From Oceanirhabdus sp942490885 (GTDB lineage Bacteria > Bacillota > Clostridia > Clostridiales > Clostridiaceae), in NCBI GenBank assembly GCA_942490885.1, contig CALNYT010000002.1, positions 5,084,001 to 5,148,000 of the forward strand: DNA of 64,000 nucleotides, given 5' to 3'. This document shows, one piece after another, positions 16,535 to 24,461 of this stretch. A model generated the notes under the pieces. The model saw only the letters and a program-made list of their open reading frames with translations, ran no database searches and was not told the DNA's origin. Within the stretch, counting starts at the first letter, position 1. The number at the start of each line of letters is the position of its first letter. Made by a program: the position numbers and the translations under genes.

Positions 16535-17466
16535 TATCTTACGCCCTCCACAACCTTTTTAGCTTCATCAAAGATCTCTTCTATTATTTCTTTACAACTT
16601 TGAGTCTTTTTAATCAATCCAGCAATTTGTCCTGCCATTACCGAGCCATTTGCTATATCTCCTTCTACAACTGCTAGTCTCAATGCTCCTCTTCCTGCTT
16701 CTTCAAACTCTTCAATGCTTATTCCTTGTTTTTCAAGCATTACCATTTTTCTTGATAATTTATTCTTTAATACCCTTACAGGATGACCTGTAAATCTTCC
16801 TGTAGCAACAGTATCTATATCTTTAGCATTAATAACCTTCTCTTTGTATGCATCGCAAACCGAACATTCATTTGCAACAAGGAACCTAGTTCCTACTTGA
16901 ATTCCTTCTGCACCTAGAATCATAGCAGCTGCTAAGCCTCTACCATCACCAATACCCCCTGCAGCAATAACAGGAATATTCACAGCATCAACAACTTGTG
17001 GAATCAATGCCATAGTGGTTAATTCTCCAATATGACCTCCAGCCTCGCAGCCTTCAGCTACTACAGCGTCTGCTCCTGCTCTCTCCATCCTTTTGGCTAA
17101 AGCAACAGATGCTACAACTGGAACAACCTTGATTCCTGCTTCTCTCCACATCTCTATGTATTTGCCTGGATTTCCTGCACCTGTTGTCACTACTTTAACT
17201 CCTAACTCACAAACTAAATGAGCAATTTCATCAGCATATGGACTTAATAACATTATATTAACTCCAAAAGATTTATTAGTCTTTTCTTTAGTTTTTAAAA
17301 TTTGCTCTCTTACCCATTCAGTTGGAGCATTTCCTGCAGCAATTATTCCTAATCCTCCAGCTTCTGATACAGCTGATGCTAGATTATGATCTGCAATCCA
17401 TGCCATACCTCCTTGAAAAATAGGATATTCAATATTAAATATTTCACAGATTTTAGTATCAAACAT
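16534..17466 (-). CDS. fabK: Enoyl-ACP reductase, FMN-dependent (FabK type)
   Basis: Last reduction of each elongation cycle, using FMN rather than the FabI short-chain fold. The 310 residues form a TIM barrel of the nitronate-monooxygenase type: IEYPIFQGGMAWIAD at the start, the glycine-rich IAAGGIGDGRGLAAAMILGA phosphate loop, and EGCEAGGHIGELTT with the His used in catalysis. FabK enzymes are insensitive to triclosan (family knowledge). Position between acpP and fabD is the common clostridial order. A structured 296-base gap separates it from acpP. Confidence 0.95.
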   Translation of the reverse strand: MFDTKICEIFNIEYPIFQGGMAWIADHNLASAVSEAGGLGIIAAGNAPTEWVREQILKTKEKTNKSFGVNIMLLSPYADEIAHLVCELGVKVVTTGAGNPGKYIEMWREAGIKVVPVVASVALAKRMERAGADAVVAEGCEAGGHIGELTTMALIPQVVDAVNIPVIAAGGIGDGRGLAAAMILGAEGIQVGTRFLVANECSVCDAYKEKVINAKDIDTVATGRFTGHPVRVLKNKLSRKMVMLEKQGISIEEFEEAGRGALRLAVVEGDIANGSVMAGQIAGLIKKTQSCKEIIEEIFDEAKKVVEGVR

Positions 17467-17567
17467 AATGTTTCCTCCTTGACTTTGGCATATTCAAATA
17501 ACTAACTAGTCATATGCTCGTCTATTTATTCTCATATGCCTTATCTATACATAAAGATAGTGACTTA

Positions 17568-17635
17568 TTATCTTAATATTTGTACTCTCACTTTTTAAAC
17601 CCTTGTAAAAATATAAGTCTACTATATTAAGATAA
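17568..17635. other. Inverted repeat in the acpP-fabK gap
   Basis: TTATCTTAATAT (17568-17579) and ATATTAAGATAA (17624-17635) are perfect 12-base inverted repeats 44 bases apart. Together with the hairpin at 17646-17692 they make most of the 296-base gap self-complementary. The role is unknown; expression balance between acpP and the downstream genes is a reasonable guess. Confidence 0.45.
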
Positions 17636-17645
17636 GGGTCGGCTT

Positions 17646-17692
17646 AAAAATTACTTCCACTTTTTGAAACAACTTTAGTGGAAGTTATTTTT
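17646..17692 (-). terminator. Hairpin after acpP, probable partial terminator
   Basis: On the minus strand AAAAATAACTTCCACT pairs with AGTGGAAGTAATTTTT around a ~15-base loop and runs into T. It lies 70 bases past the acpP stop and before fabK, a place where an attenuating terminator would give extra acpP mRNA. Confidence 0.6.
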
Positions 17693-17762
17693 AAACGATC
17701 CCTACCCAGACTAAAAGTTACTCACTCTTCGTCTGATTTTCAACAATACTTATATAATTTTA

Positions 17763-17993
17763 CTAGTTTTTCTTGCTCTCAATGTATTTAACCATTTCTT
17801 CTACAGATTTCATTCCTTCAACATCTTCATTAGGAATCTCAATCTCAAACTCTTCTTCTAAAGACATTATTACTTCAAATATCTCTAATGAATCTACACC
17901 TAAGTCATCAATTAACTTAGTCTCCATTTTAATTTCCTCTGTATCAATACCTAATTGATCTGCAATAATTTCCTTAACTTTTTCAAATATCAT
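17763..17993 (-). CDS. acpP: Acyl carrier protein
   Basis: Carries acyl intermediates on a 4'-phosphopantetheine arm. The 76-residue, very acidic four-helix protein has the attachment site LGVDSLEIFEV (Ser35). A GGAGG site precedes the ATG. It has its own promoter with a FabT-type operator (18068-18096) and a hairpin downstream, so it can be expressed apart from the rest of the operon. Confidence 0.97.
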   Translation of the reverse strand: MIFEKVKEIIADQLGIDTEEIKMETKLIDDLGVDSLEIFEVIMSLEEEFEIEIPNEDVEGMKSVEEMVKYIESKKN

Positions 17994-18067
17994 GTTTCTT
18001 CCTCCTTAAAATTTAACATTTTGTTTTATTTTGTTATATTTTTTTATAATATATTCAAATTATTTTT

Positions 18068-18096
18068 ATAATATAATCAAATTATTTGATTGTCAA
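18068..18096 (-). promoter_or_regulatory. acpP promoter with embedded FabT-type operator
   Basis: On the minus strand: TTGACA (18091-18096), 17-base spacer, TATTAT (18068-18073). The spacer is filled by the palindrome AATCAAATAATTTGATT (18075-18091), two 8-base arms about one central base. This matches the TTTGATTATCAAA-like sites bound by FabT in other Firmicutes. Repressor binding would cover the promoter; that part is inference. Confidence 0.8.
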
Positions 18097-18101
18097 ACCT
18101 T

Positions 18102-19073
18102 TTAATATTCTACTAGGGCATAACCCCAACTTAATCCTCCACCAAAGCCAATCATGATGAACTTATCGCCTCTTTGGATTAAATTCTTCTCCATCATTTC
18201 ATTTAAAGCAATTCCAATACTTGCAGCGGATGTATTACCATATTCTGAAAGATTAGTGTAGAACTTATCACTACTTACTTTAAGCTTTCTAGCCGCAGTC
18301 TCTATAATTCTTGTGTTTGCTTGATGAGGAACGATATATTTTATATCATTCATAGTTATATTATTTCTCTCTAACACATCTGTAATATTCTTAGCTATAA
18401 CTTTAACTGCAAATCTAAATATATCACTTCCACTCATCTGTATGTGATCTAATTCTTCATCACTTTCAACGTATAAATTTCTCAGTGGTCTTGTTTTGCA
18501 TATCAATGACATTCCTGCTGCTCCATCACTGTATATATCAATATCTTTGATACCAATATTTTCATCAGTTTGTTCAAGAACTACTGATGAAGCTCCATCT
18601 CCGAAAAGAACACATGTGTTTCTGTCTTTCCAGTCTAACAACCTTGATAATACTTCACTTCCAATTACCAAAGCCTTTTTGTATCGAGCTTCCATCATAA
18701 ACTGCTTTGCAATTTTTAATCCATAGATTAATCCTGTGCATGCGGCTGTAATATCAAACGCTACAGCATTGTGTGCTCCTAATAATCCTTGAACTATACA
18801 TGCTGTGCTTGGAACATGATAATCAGGCGAACATGTTGCTACAATTATCAAATCAATATCTTCTGGTAAAATACCCTTCTTATCAAGAGCATTTTTTGCT
18901 GCTTTAAATGCTAATTGTGAAGTATCCTCGCCATTTGATATTCTTCTTTTTGATATACCCGTTCTACTTTCTATCCATTCATCACTAGTCTCAACTATCT
19001 TTTCTAAATCGAAATTAGTAACTATGTTGTTCGGAGTATATTTTCCTGTAGCAATGATTTTTACATTCTTCAT
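18102..19073 (-). CDS. fabH: 3-oxoacyl-ACP synthase III
   Basis: Starts fatty-acid synthesis by condensing a CoA primer with malonyl-ACP. The 323-residue protein has Cys in DITAACTGLIYG (about 112), His in IVPHQANTRI (about 248) and Asn in SEYGNTSAAS (about 278), the FabH triad. The N-terminus (KIIATGKYTPNNIVTN and SDEWIESRTGISKRRI) is typical. It follows fabT after two bases, so both are read from the operator-controlled promoter at 19589-19616. Confidence 0.97.
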   Translation of the reverse strand: MKNVKIIATGKYTPNNIVTNFDLEKIVETSDEWIESRTGISKRRISNGEDTSQLAFKAAKNALDKKGILPEDIDLIIVATCSPDYHVPSTACIVQGLLGAHNAVAFDITAACTGLIYGLKIAKQFMMEARYKKALVIGSEVLSRLLDWKDRNTCVLFGDGASSVVLEQTDENIGIKDIDIYSDGAAGMSLICKTRPLRNLYVESDEELDHIQMSGSDIFRFAVKVIAKNITDVLERNNITMNDIKYIVPHQANTRIIETAARKLKVSSDKFYTNLSEYGNTSAASIGIALNEMMEKNLIQRGDKFIMIGFGGGLSWGYALVEY

Positions 19074-19075
19074 AC

Positions 19076-19567
19076 CTACTCCTTCTTTCCTGTTCTTCTA
19101 ATATTATAATTACTTTTAAAGAACTTATTTAATTTTTCTAAGGATGAGTTTAACACAATTCCTTCTTCTTCTGTTAACCCCTCTATCGTATTCTTTATCA
19201 TATCTGCATGAAATTTTTCATGTACTCTAAAAGCTAACTTACCTTTTCTAGTTAATGATATCTCAACAACTCGTCTATCTCTATCACTTCTCTGTCTATT
19301 AACATATCCTTTTTTAACAAGATTATTCATAGCTATTGTTAATGTCCCTACTGTAATCCCTAAATCCATAGCAATTTCGGACATAGTCCTACTTCCATAC
19401 ATTCCAATTTCCTCTATGGTATGGATTTCTGTTATTGATAAATCATTAAACTTACCCTCTGCAAGAGCATTCTGTTCAATAATCAATATATCATTAAAAA
19501 TATCAACTAATAATTCATTTAATACCGCAAAAGACTTGTTCACATTTATCACCTTATCTAATGTCAT
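19076..19567 (-). CDS. fabT: MarR-family regulator of fatty-acid synthesis (FabT-like)
   Basis: A winged-helix MarR protein (163 residues from ATG 19567). The recognition-helix region is TMSEIAMDLGITVGTLTIAMNNL and the wing is QRSDRDRRVVEISLT. In lactic acid bacteria and related Firmicutes FabT represses the fab genes, with long acyl-ACP as co-repressor (family knowledge). Here it is first in the operon, directly before fabH, and matching palindromes lie in its own promoter and in the acpP promoter, so autoregulation is likely. The longer frame to 19588 begins with TTG inside the operator and is rejected. The 5' leader is very short and I see no clear Shine-Dalgarno sequence. Confidence 0.88.
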   Translation of the reverse strand: MTLDKVINVNKSFAVLNELLVDIFNDILIIEQNALAEGKFNDLSITEIHTIEEIGMYGSRTMSEIAMDLGITVGTLTIAMNNLVKKGYVNRQRSDRDRRVVEISLTRKGKLAFRVHEKFHADMIKNTIEGLTEEEGIVLNSSLEKLNKFFKSNYNIRRTGKKE

Positions 19568-19574
19568 TTTTATT

Positions 19575-19591
19575 ACTTTGATAATCAAAGT
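19575..19591. promoter_or_regulatory. FabT-type operator at the fab operon promoter
   Basis: ACTTTGATAATCAAAGT is a perfect palindrome with 8-base arms. It overlaps the -10 box and the start of transcription of the fabT-fabH promoter and resembles the operator in the acpP promoter (shared TCAAA...TTTGA). Confidence 0.82.
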
Positions 19592-19616
19592 ATATCACAA
19601 AACATTCTTTTGTCAA
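19589..19616 (-). promoter_or_regulatory. Promoter of the fabT-fabH operon
   Basis: On the minus strand TTGACA (19611-19616), a 16-base spacer and TATACT (19589-19594). The -10 box overlaps the palindromic operator. The predicted transcription start leaves only about 15 bases before the ATG. Confidence 0.75.
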
Positions 19617-19671
19617 CACTAAAAAATGTAATTTAAGGAAATTTTAAATATATATCTATAATCACTATTTT

Positions 19672-19700
19672 TTGGAATTTAAATTATTTTTTGTTATAAT
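19672..19700 (+). promoter_or_regulatory. Promoter of the two-component system
   Basis: TTGGAA (19672-19677), 17-base spacer, TATAAT (19695-19700), about 30 bases before the start codon of the response regulator. Confidence 0.6.
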
Positions 19701-19732
19701 TATCCTATAATTAAATATTAAGGAGTGGTTGA

Positions 19733-20395
19733 ATGATTAATATTTTGGTTATTGAAGATGAAGAACCAATTCGCGAGCTTATAAAAATGAATCTATCTAT
19801 GGTAGGCTATAATATTGAAACAGCTTGCAATGGCGAAGATGGTCTTTTATTGATAAATAACAATCACTATGATGTTATTTTACTGGATCTTATGATTCCA
19901 AAAATTGATGGTTTTTCTTTAATGAAGGATATATCTAAATTAAAAGTACCTGTGATTATTGTAACAGCAAAAGATAATATAAATGATAAGATAAAGGGTT
20001 ATAACCTTGGAGCTGATGATTACTTAGTAAAGCCCTTTGATAGTATGGAATTATTATTGAGAGTTAAGGCTTTACTTAAAAGATGTCCTCCTGATTATAT
20101 GTCTGTTGAGGATATTTACACCTTTGATAATATTGTTATTGATTTACACAAACATTCCGTCACAAAAGATGGAGAAGAAGTGATTTTAACCTTAAAGGAG
20201 TTTGAATTATTAAATGAATTGATTTTAAACAAAAATATAGTTCTTTCTAGAGATTCACTCATAAGTAATGTTTGGGGATATGATTATCTTGGTAATACCC
20301 GTACTGTAGACATGCACATACAAAAATTGAGAAATAAACTTGATACTGAACGAATTAAAACCATATTTAAAATTGGTTATAAGCTTGAGTATTAA
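19733..20395 (+). CDS. OmpR-family response regulator
   Basis: Transcription factor of a two-component pair with the kinase that follows after two bases. The receiver domain has the acidic pair EDEE (8-11), the phospho-acceptor Asp in ILLDLMIP (about 52), Thr in IIVTAKD and Lys in LVKPFD (about 100). The C-terminal winged helix (LTLKEFELLNEL, TRTVDMHIQKLRNKL) is of the OmpR/PhoB type. AAGGAG lies seven bases before ATG. The target genes are unknown; the lipoprotein at 21905 is the nearest candidate. Confidence 0.9.
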   Translation: MINILVIEDEEPIRELIKMNLSMVGYNIETACNGEDGLLLINNNHYDVILLDLMIPKIDGFSLMKDISKLKVPVIIVTAKDNINDKIKGYNLGADDYLVKPFDSMELLLRVKALLKRCPPDYMSVEDIYTFDNIVIDLHKHSVTKDGEEVILTLKEFELLNELILNKNIVLSRDSLISNVWGYDYLGNTRTVDMHIQKLRNKLDTERIKTIFKIGYKLEY

Positions 20396-20397
20396 CC

Positions 20398-21807
20398 ATG
20401 AAATTTAAATACAAAATCGTTCTTATGTGTCTTTCTCTATATACGGTAGCATTACTATCAATTAATTTTCTTATATCTAAAAATACCTATGACAAAATGC
20501 TAACTACTGAAATAACAAGGAATTTGAATATTGAAGAAACAATATATTTAAACCTTGCTTTTAATTTGAAATATACTTCATCTATTGATAATTCTAGTTC
20601 ATCTTTTCAAGAGTTTTCTGATAATTTTGTAAATACTTTTGGGAATTCTACTTTGTTATTATCTATAGTTACATCATCAGGTAGTAATATTGCTTCTAAC
20701 TATTCCAGTAACATTCCCCTTGATAAAAATGAATTGAATGACATAAAAAAACTTGAACGTTCTTATATATTGAAGCATATTGATAAAACCTACTATATGA
20801 TTGTTTACCATAAATTCAGTTTTAGTAATAAGGCCTACTATTTTAAGACAATAAGAGATATTTCAGTAGTAGACACGGTATCTAAAGAAAACTCTAGATT
20901 AATTCTTAATATCAGCTTAGTTGTTTCTATAATTTTTATCATATTGACGCTTATACTAACTTCATTTTTAATGAAACCAATAACAAAACTTACTGGTATT
21001 GTAAAATACATTTCATCTGGGAATTATTCAAAGAGAATTGACCTTAAAAATAATAAAAATGATGAAATAGGACAGTTATCAAATTACTTTAATATTATGG
21101 CTGATGTTATAGAAGATAAGATTTCAACATTAGAGGATGAAAATCAACGGAAACAAAGTTTCATAGATAATCTTTCTCATGAGATAAGGACTCCCTTAAC
21201 TTCAATTATTGGATTTTCTGACCTTTTGAAAAATATGGACTACAATAAAGAATCTTTTGATAAAGGATTGAATTTTATTAATTCTGAAGGGAAAAGATTA
21301 TTGAACATATCAAAAATCCTTCTTAATATAGCTAGGTTAAAAGAAGAAGAAATGGAATTTGAAACAATAGATGCTTCAATTGTTTTAAACGAAATATATA
21401 CTACAATGAAAATAAAATACAAAGATTCTAACACTTCATTAAAATTACAGTTATCATCAGAGAAATACCTATTCAATGTTAATAAGGATATGATTACATT
21501 AACTATATTTAACTTAATAGACAACGCATTCAATGCATCAAGAGAAAGTGGTTCCATCTTATTTGGTACTACAGATTATAATAATAAACCTTGTATCTTT
21601 GTTCAAGATAATGGAATAGGCATGAGCGAAGATGATATTAGTAAAATATTCGATCCTTTTTACAGAATAGATAAAACACGTTCTAGAGAAACCGGCGGTG
21701 CTGGTCTGGGTTTATCTATATGTACTGAAATAATGAACTTACATAATGGTAAAATTGTAGTTGAGAGTATGTTAGATAAAGGTACAACCTTCTATGTCCT
21801 CTTTTAA
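20398..21807 (+). CDS. Sensor histidine kinase
   Basis: Membrane sensor for the upstream regulator. In order: membrane segment at about 7-27, an extracellular sensor of about 140 residues of unknown fold, a second segment at about 172-195, HAMP (about 196-248), the H-box DNLSHEIRTPLTSI (His near 261) and the ATPase domain with NLIDNAFNAS, DNGIGMSEDD and GGAGLGLSIC. Length 469 is ordinary for this class. The ligand is unknown. It starts with ATG two bases after the regulator stop and relies on coupling. Confidence 0.92.
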   Translation: MKFKYKIVLMCLSLYTVALLSINFLISKNTYDKMLTTEITRNLNIEETIYLNLAFNLKYTSSIDNSSSSFQEFSDNFVNTFGNSTLLLSIVTSSGSNIASNYSSNIPLDKNELNDIKKLERSYILKHIDKTYYMIVYHKFSFSNKAYYFKTIRDISVVDTVSKENSRLILNISLVVSIIFIILTLILTSFLMKPITKLTGIVKYISSGNYSKRIDLKNNKNDEIGQLSNYFNIMADVIEDKISTLEDENQRKQSFIDNLSHEIRTPLTSIIGFSDLLKNMDYNKESFDKGLNFINSEGKRLLNISKILLNIARLKEEEMEFETIDASIVLNEIYTTMKIKYKDSNTSLKLQLSSEKYLFNVNKDMITLTIFNLIDNAFNASRESGSILFGTTDYNNKPCIFVQDNGIGMSEDDISKIFDPFYRIDKTRSRETGGAGLGLSICTEIMNLHNGKIVVESMLDKGTTFYVLF

Positions 21808-21904
21808 ATGTAGTTTTACAACTATTTTACATCTTAACTATAAGAATTATATTTCCATTTGTTAACATTGTTTTAGATGATACATGAGGAGGTAACGGTA
21901 TAAA

Positions 21905-22690
21905 ATGAAAATAAGATATTTTTTAGTAACTTTATTTGTATGTATTACATTAGTAAGCTGTGGCAAAAAAGGAATAAATGAAGATGTTGTTTATGATGCG
22001 TCTACTTCATCTGAAAAGGTAGCCACTAATTCTAAGGATTCTTCTATAAATATACAACATGAAACACCTAAATCAGAGAAATCAGAGGATTCAAAGATTA
22101 TTACTGCTGAAGGAGTTAAAAAAATTATTTTTGATTCTATTCAGCTTGCAAAAGACACTAATAAATTTGAAGCTTCTGAAGGATATATTGATGAGAGTGT
22201 CAATGAGTATATATCTGATGTTTCTTCATATGTAAATAATGTTGTTAACGAAAGCCTTGATTTAAGCTCTATTGGTTCTGAAAACATTGATATTCAGGGT
22301 ATAACATCTTTTGTTGAATCTGTTGTTAAAACAGCTCTATCAAAATCAAGTCTTGAGTCAACAAAAGATGACTTAATAGCAAAGAATAACTCTATACCTA
22401 AATCAGAATATGATATAGATCTATTATATAGTTCTGTAATGTCAAATAATCAAGATTTAGTATTAAAGATTATTTTAAGTAATAAAGTAGATATTAATTC
22501 TAAAAACTCAGAAGGTGAGCATATTTTATCAGCAGCATTGGTTTTTAATAACTGTGAGATTGCATCATTACTATTACAGGCAGGAGCTAATCCATATGAG
22601 CTAAATTCTGATGGAATAAGCTTCTATGATCAAGTAATGTCCGATAACTCACTGAAAATGAAAGAGATTTTTAGTAAATACTCTAAATAA
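21905..22690 (+). CDS. Lipoprotein with ankyrin-type repeats
   Basis: A lipobox LVSC gives a lipid-anchored surface protein after a 19-residue signal. A Ser/Glu-rich linker (about 25-160) is followed by a C-terminal helical repeat region: DIDLLYSSVMSNNQDLVLKI, then VDINSKNSEGEHILSAALVF, then CEIASLLLQAGANPYELNSDG. This is two to three ankyrin units, usually protein-binding. GAGGAGG lies upstream of the ATG. It follows the two-component genes by ~97 bases. Its stop codon lies inside the 64-nt palindrome at 22686-22749. Confidence 0.8.
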   Translation: MKIRYFLVTLFVCITLVSCGKKGINEDVVYDASTSSEKVATNSKDSSINIQHETPKSEKSEDSKIITAEGVKKIIFDSIQLAKDTNKFEASEGYIDESVNEYISDVSSYVNNVVNESLDLSSIGSENIDIQGITSFVESVVKTALSKSSLESTKDDLIAKNNSIPKSEYDIDLLYSSVMSNNQDLVLKIILSNKVDINSKNSEGEHILSAALVFNNCEIASLLLQAGANPYELNSDGISFYDQVMSDNSLKMKEIFSKYSK

Positions 22691-22749
22691 CCCCTGGGGA
22701 AAATACCCCAGGGGTTATTTCCCCAGGGGTATTTTCCCCAGGGGTTATT
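22686..22749. terminator. Perfect 64-nt inverted repeat, bidirectional terminator
   Basis: The 24-base arms (22686-22709 and 22726-22749) are exactly complementary. The 16-base centre (AGGGGTTATTTCCCCA) can itself pair GGGG with CCCC. The block is built from repeated CCCCAGGGG/CCCCTGGGG units in very AT-rich surroundings. It contains the stop codons of both convergent genes and has short T-runs on each side. Confidence 0.88.
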
Positions 22750-24448
22750 TAATCTTCAGTTTCCTATACCTATTAAAAGCTGCAGCAATTTCATTTTTTC
22801 TCGGCATGGCAAGATTCCCAGGATGTCCTTTACTGGATGATATCTCGTCTAAGCCCTTATCTTCTATAATGGTATATACTTGATTCACTATATCTTTTAA
22901 TCTTTTTCTATCATCAATAAGATTTTTTATTGAGTATTTTATGATTTCTGTTATGCAATTTGTCTGGCTTGTGCTCACAATCTGCTCAACAGATGATAAA
23001 TCAATTTCCTCTTTATTTATGAGAATTGTGTTTATTCCTTTAGCTTTTATCTTGCTCTTTCCTTCCATTAAAGGAAAACTGTTTTTCATTATAACTCTAT
23101 CACAAGTTATATCAAACTCTTCTTCATTCTCAATAAGCTCTTCTTTCATAAATAACTCTTTAGCTTTATCAGTTACATCAATAGCCATATATTCATCCAT
23201 CATTATAACTGTATCAGCTTTGTGAAAATACTCTCCTGAACTTCCTATTACTAATATACTTGATACTCCATAGTTTTTGCTTAATTCTTTAACTCTATCA
23301 ATAAATGGAGTAATAGGCTCCTTATCTTTATGAATCAACATTTTCATTTTATGATCTCTTATCATAAAATTTGTTGCACTTGTATCTTCATCAATAAGAA
23401 GTGTTTGTGCTCCAATCTCTAAAGCTTCAATTATATTAGATGACTGTGAGGTACTTCCACTGGCATTCTCACTCTCAAATTTATAAGTATCTTTACCATT
23501 TGGAAGATTATTTATAAAGGCTGAAATATTTACCTTTTCAACACTTCTTCCATCCTCTGCTCTAACTTTAACCGCCGAATTATCCATAATCACAAATTCT
23601 CTACCATCATTAGCAATATGATTATATACTCCTACTTCAAGTGCTTTCAGCAATGTTGATTTACCATGATACCCTCCACCAACTATTAATGTAACTCCTT
23701 TTTTTATTCCCATTCCACTTATTTTTCCTCTATGAGGGCAATTAAATATTATTTTCATTGATTCAGGAGAAACAAATCTTATGGCTCCTTGTTTCAACGG
23801 TCTATCTGATATTCCACTTTCTCTAGGTAAGATAGACTCATCCGCAATAAATGCACAATACTCATTCTTTTTTAATTCTTCCCTTATATACTCCTGATCC
23901 TCTGCAAGATTTATATGTCTCACTAAAGAGCCTTCATTTATATTCTTAATGTCCATTGATTTTTCAATAATCTTAGGTAAATATCCTAAAATCATATCCG
24001 CCGCTTCTTTACCAGCAATTTTTCTACCAAAAGCAGGTAATCCTATCTCTAATCTAGCTTCAATGGAAGTTTTATTAATCTTTATTGATGTTCTATCAAT
24101 TACTTCTTGACCTGGTCTGTCAATTGCTATAAGCCCGCTTTTTCCAGATCCGTTTACTCTATCATAGATGGAATAAATATTATTAGATAATACTCTTGTC
24201 AAATAATCTTTGAAAGCAATTTCTCTCGTCTTGTTTTCATAATATTTCCCAGGAAATCCATTCTTACTATTTTCAATAATTACTCTAATTTTAGAAGGTG
24301 ATGCAAACGGATCTCCCTGTATATAATCAAATTTAATTTGAAAAAAATCTAAGTTAAAGCTTTCCCCTTGTATCTCTTTATATGCATTATATCCTTTTCC
24401 ATTCAATTTTTTTAACAAAAGCTCTTTCAAATCATTGTAATCTCTCAT
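22745..24448 (-). CDS. Predicted ATPase of the ABC class (PF09818 type)
   Basis: A 567-residue soluble protein with Walker A in LIVGGGYHGKSTLLKALE (about 256) and an acidic Walker B-like TLLIDEDTSATNFM (about 350), the layout of the predicted ABC-class ATPases. It has an N-terminal domain of ~200 residues and a C-terminal domain of ~150 residues. There are no membrane segments. It follows the FtsX-type permease after 13 bases and so may belong to that operon. The cellular role of the family is unknown to me; involvement with peptide stress is suggested only by the neighbours. Confidence 0.82.
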   Translation of the reverse strand: MRDYNDLKELLLKKLNGKGYNAYKEIQGESFNLDFFQIKFDYIQGDPFASPSKIRVIIENSKNGFPGKYYENKTREIAFKDYLTRVLSNNIYSIYDRVNGSGKSGLIAIDRPGQEVIDRTSIKINKTSIEARLEIGLPAFGRKIAGKEAADMILGYLPKIIEKSMDIKNINEGSLVRHINLAEDQEYIREELKKNEYCAFIADESILPRESGISDRPLKQGAIRFVSPESMKIIFNCPHRGKISGMGIKKGVTLIVGGGYHGKSTLLKALEVGVYNHIANDGREFVIMDNSAVKVRAEDGRSVEKVNISAFINNLPNGKDTYKFESENASGSTSQSSNIIEALEIGAQTLLIDEDTSATNFMIRDHKMKMLIHKDKEPITPFIDRVKELSKNYGVSSILVIGSSGEYFHKADTVIMMDEYMAIDVTDKAKELFMKEELIENEEEFDITCDRVIMKNSFPLMEGKSKIKAKGINTILINKEEIDLSSVEQIVSTSQTNCITEIIKYSIKNLIDDRKRLKDIVNQVYTIIEDKGLDEISSSKGHPGNLAMPRKNEIAAAFNRYRKLKIK

Positions 24449-24461
24449 AGCCTACCCTCTT

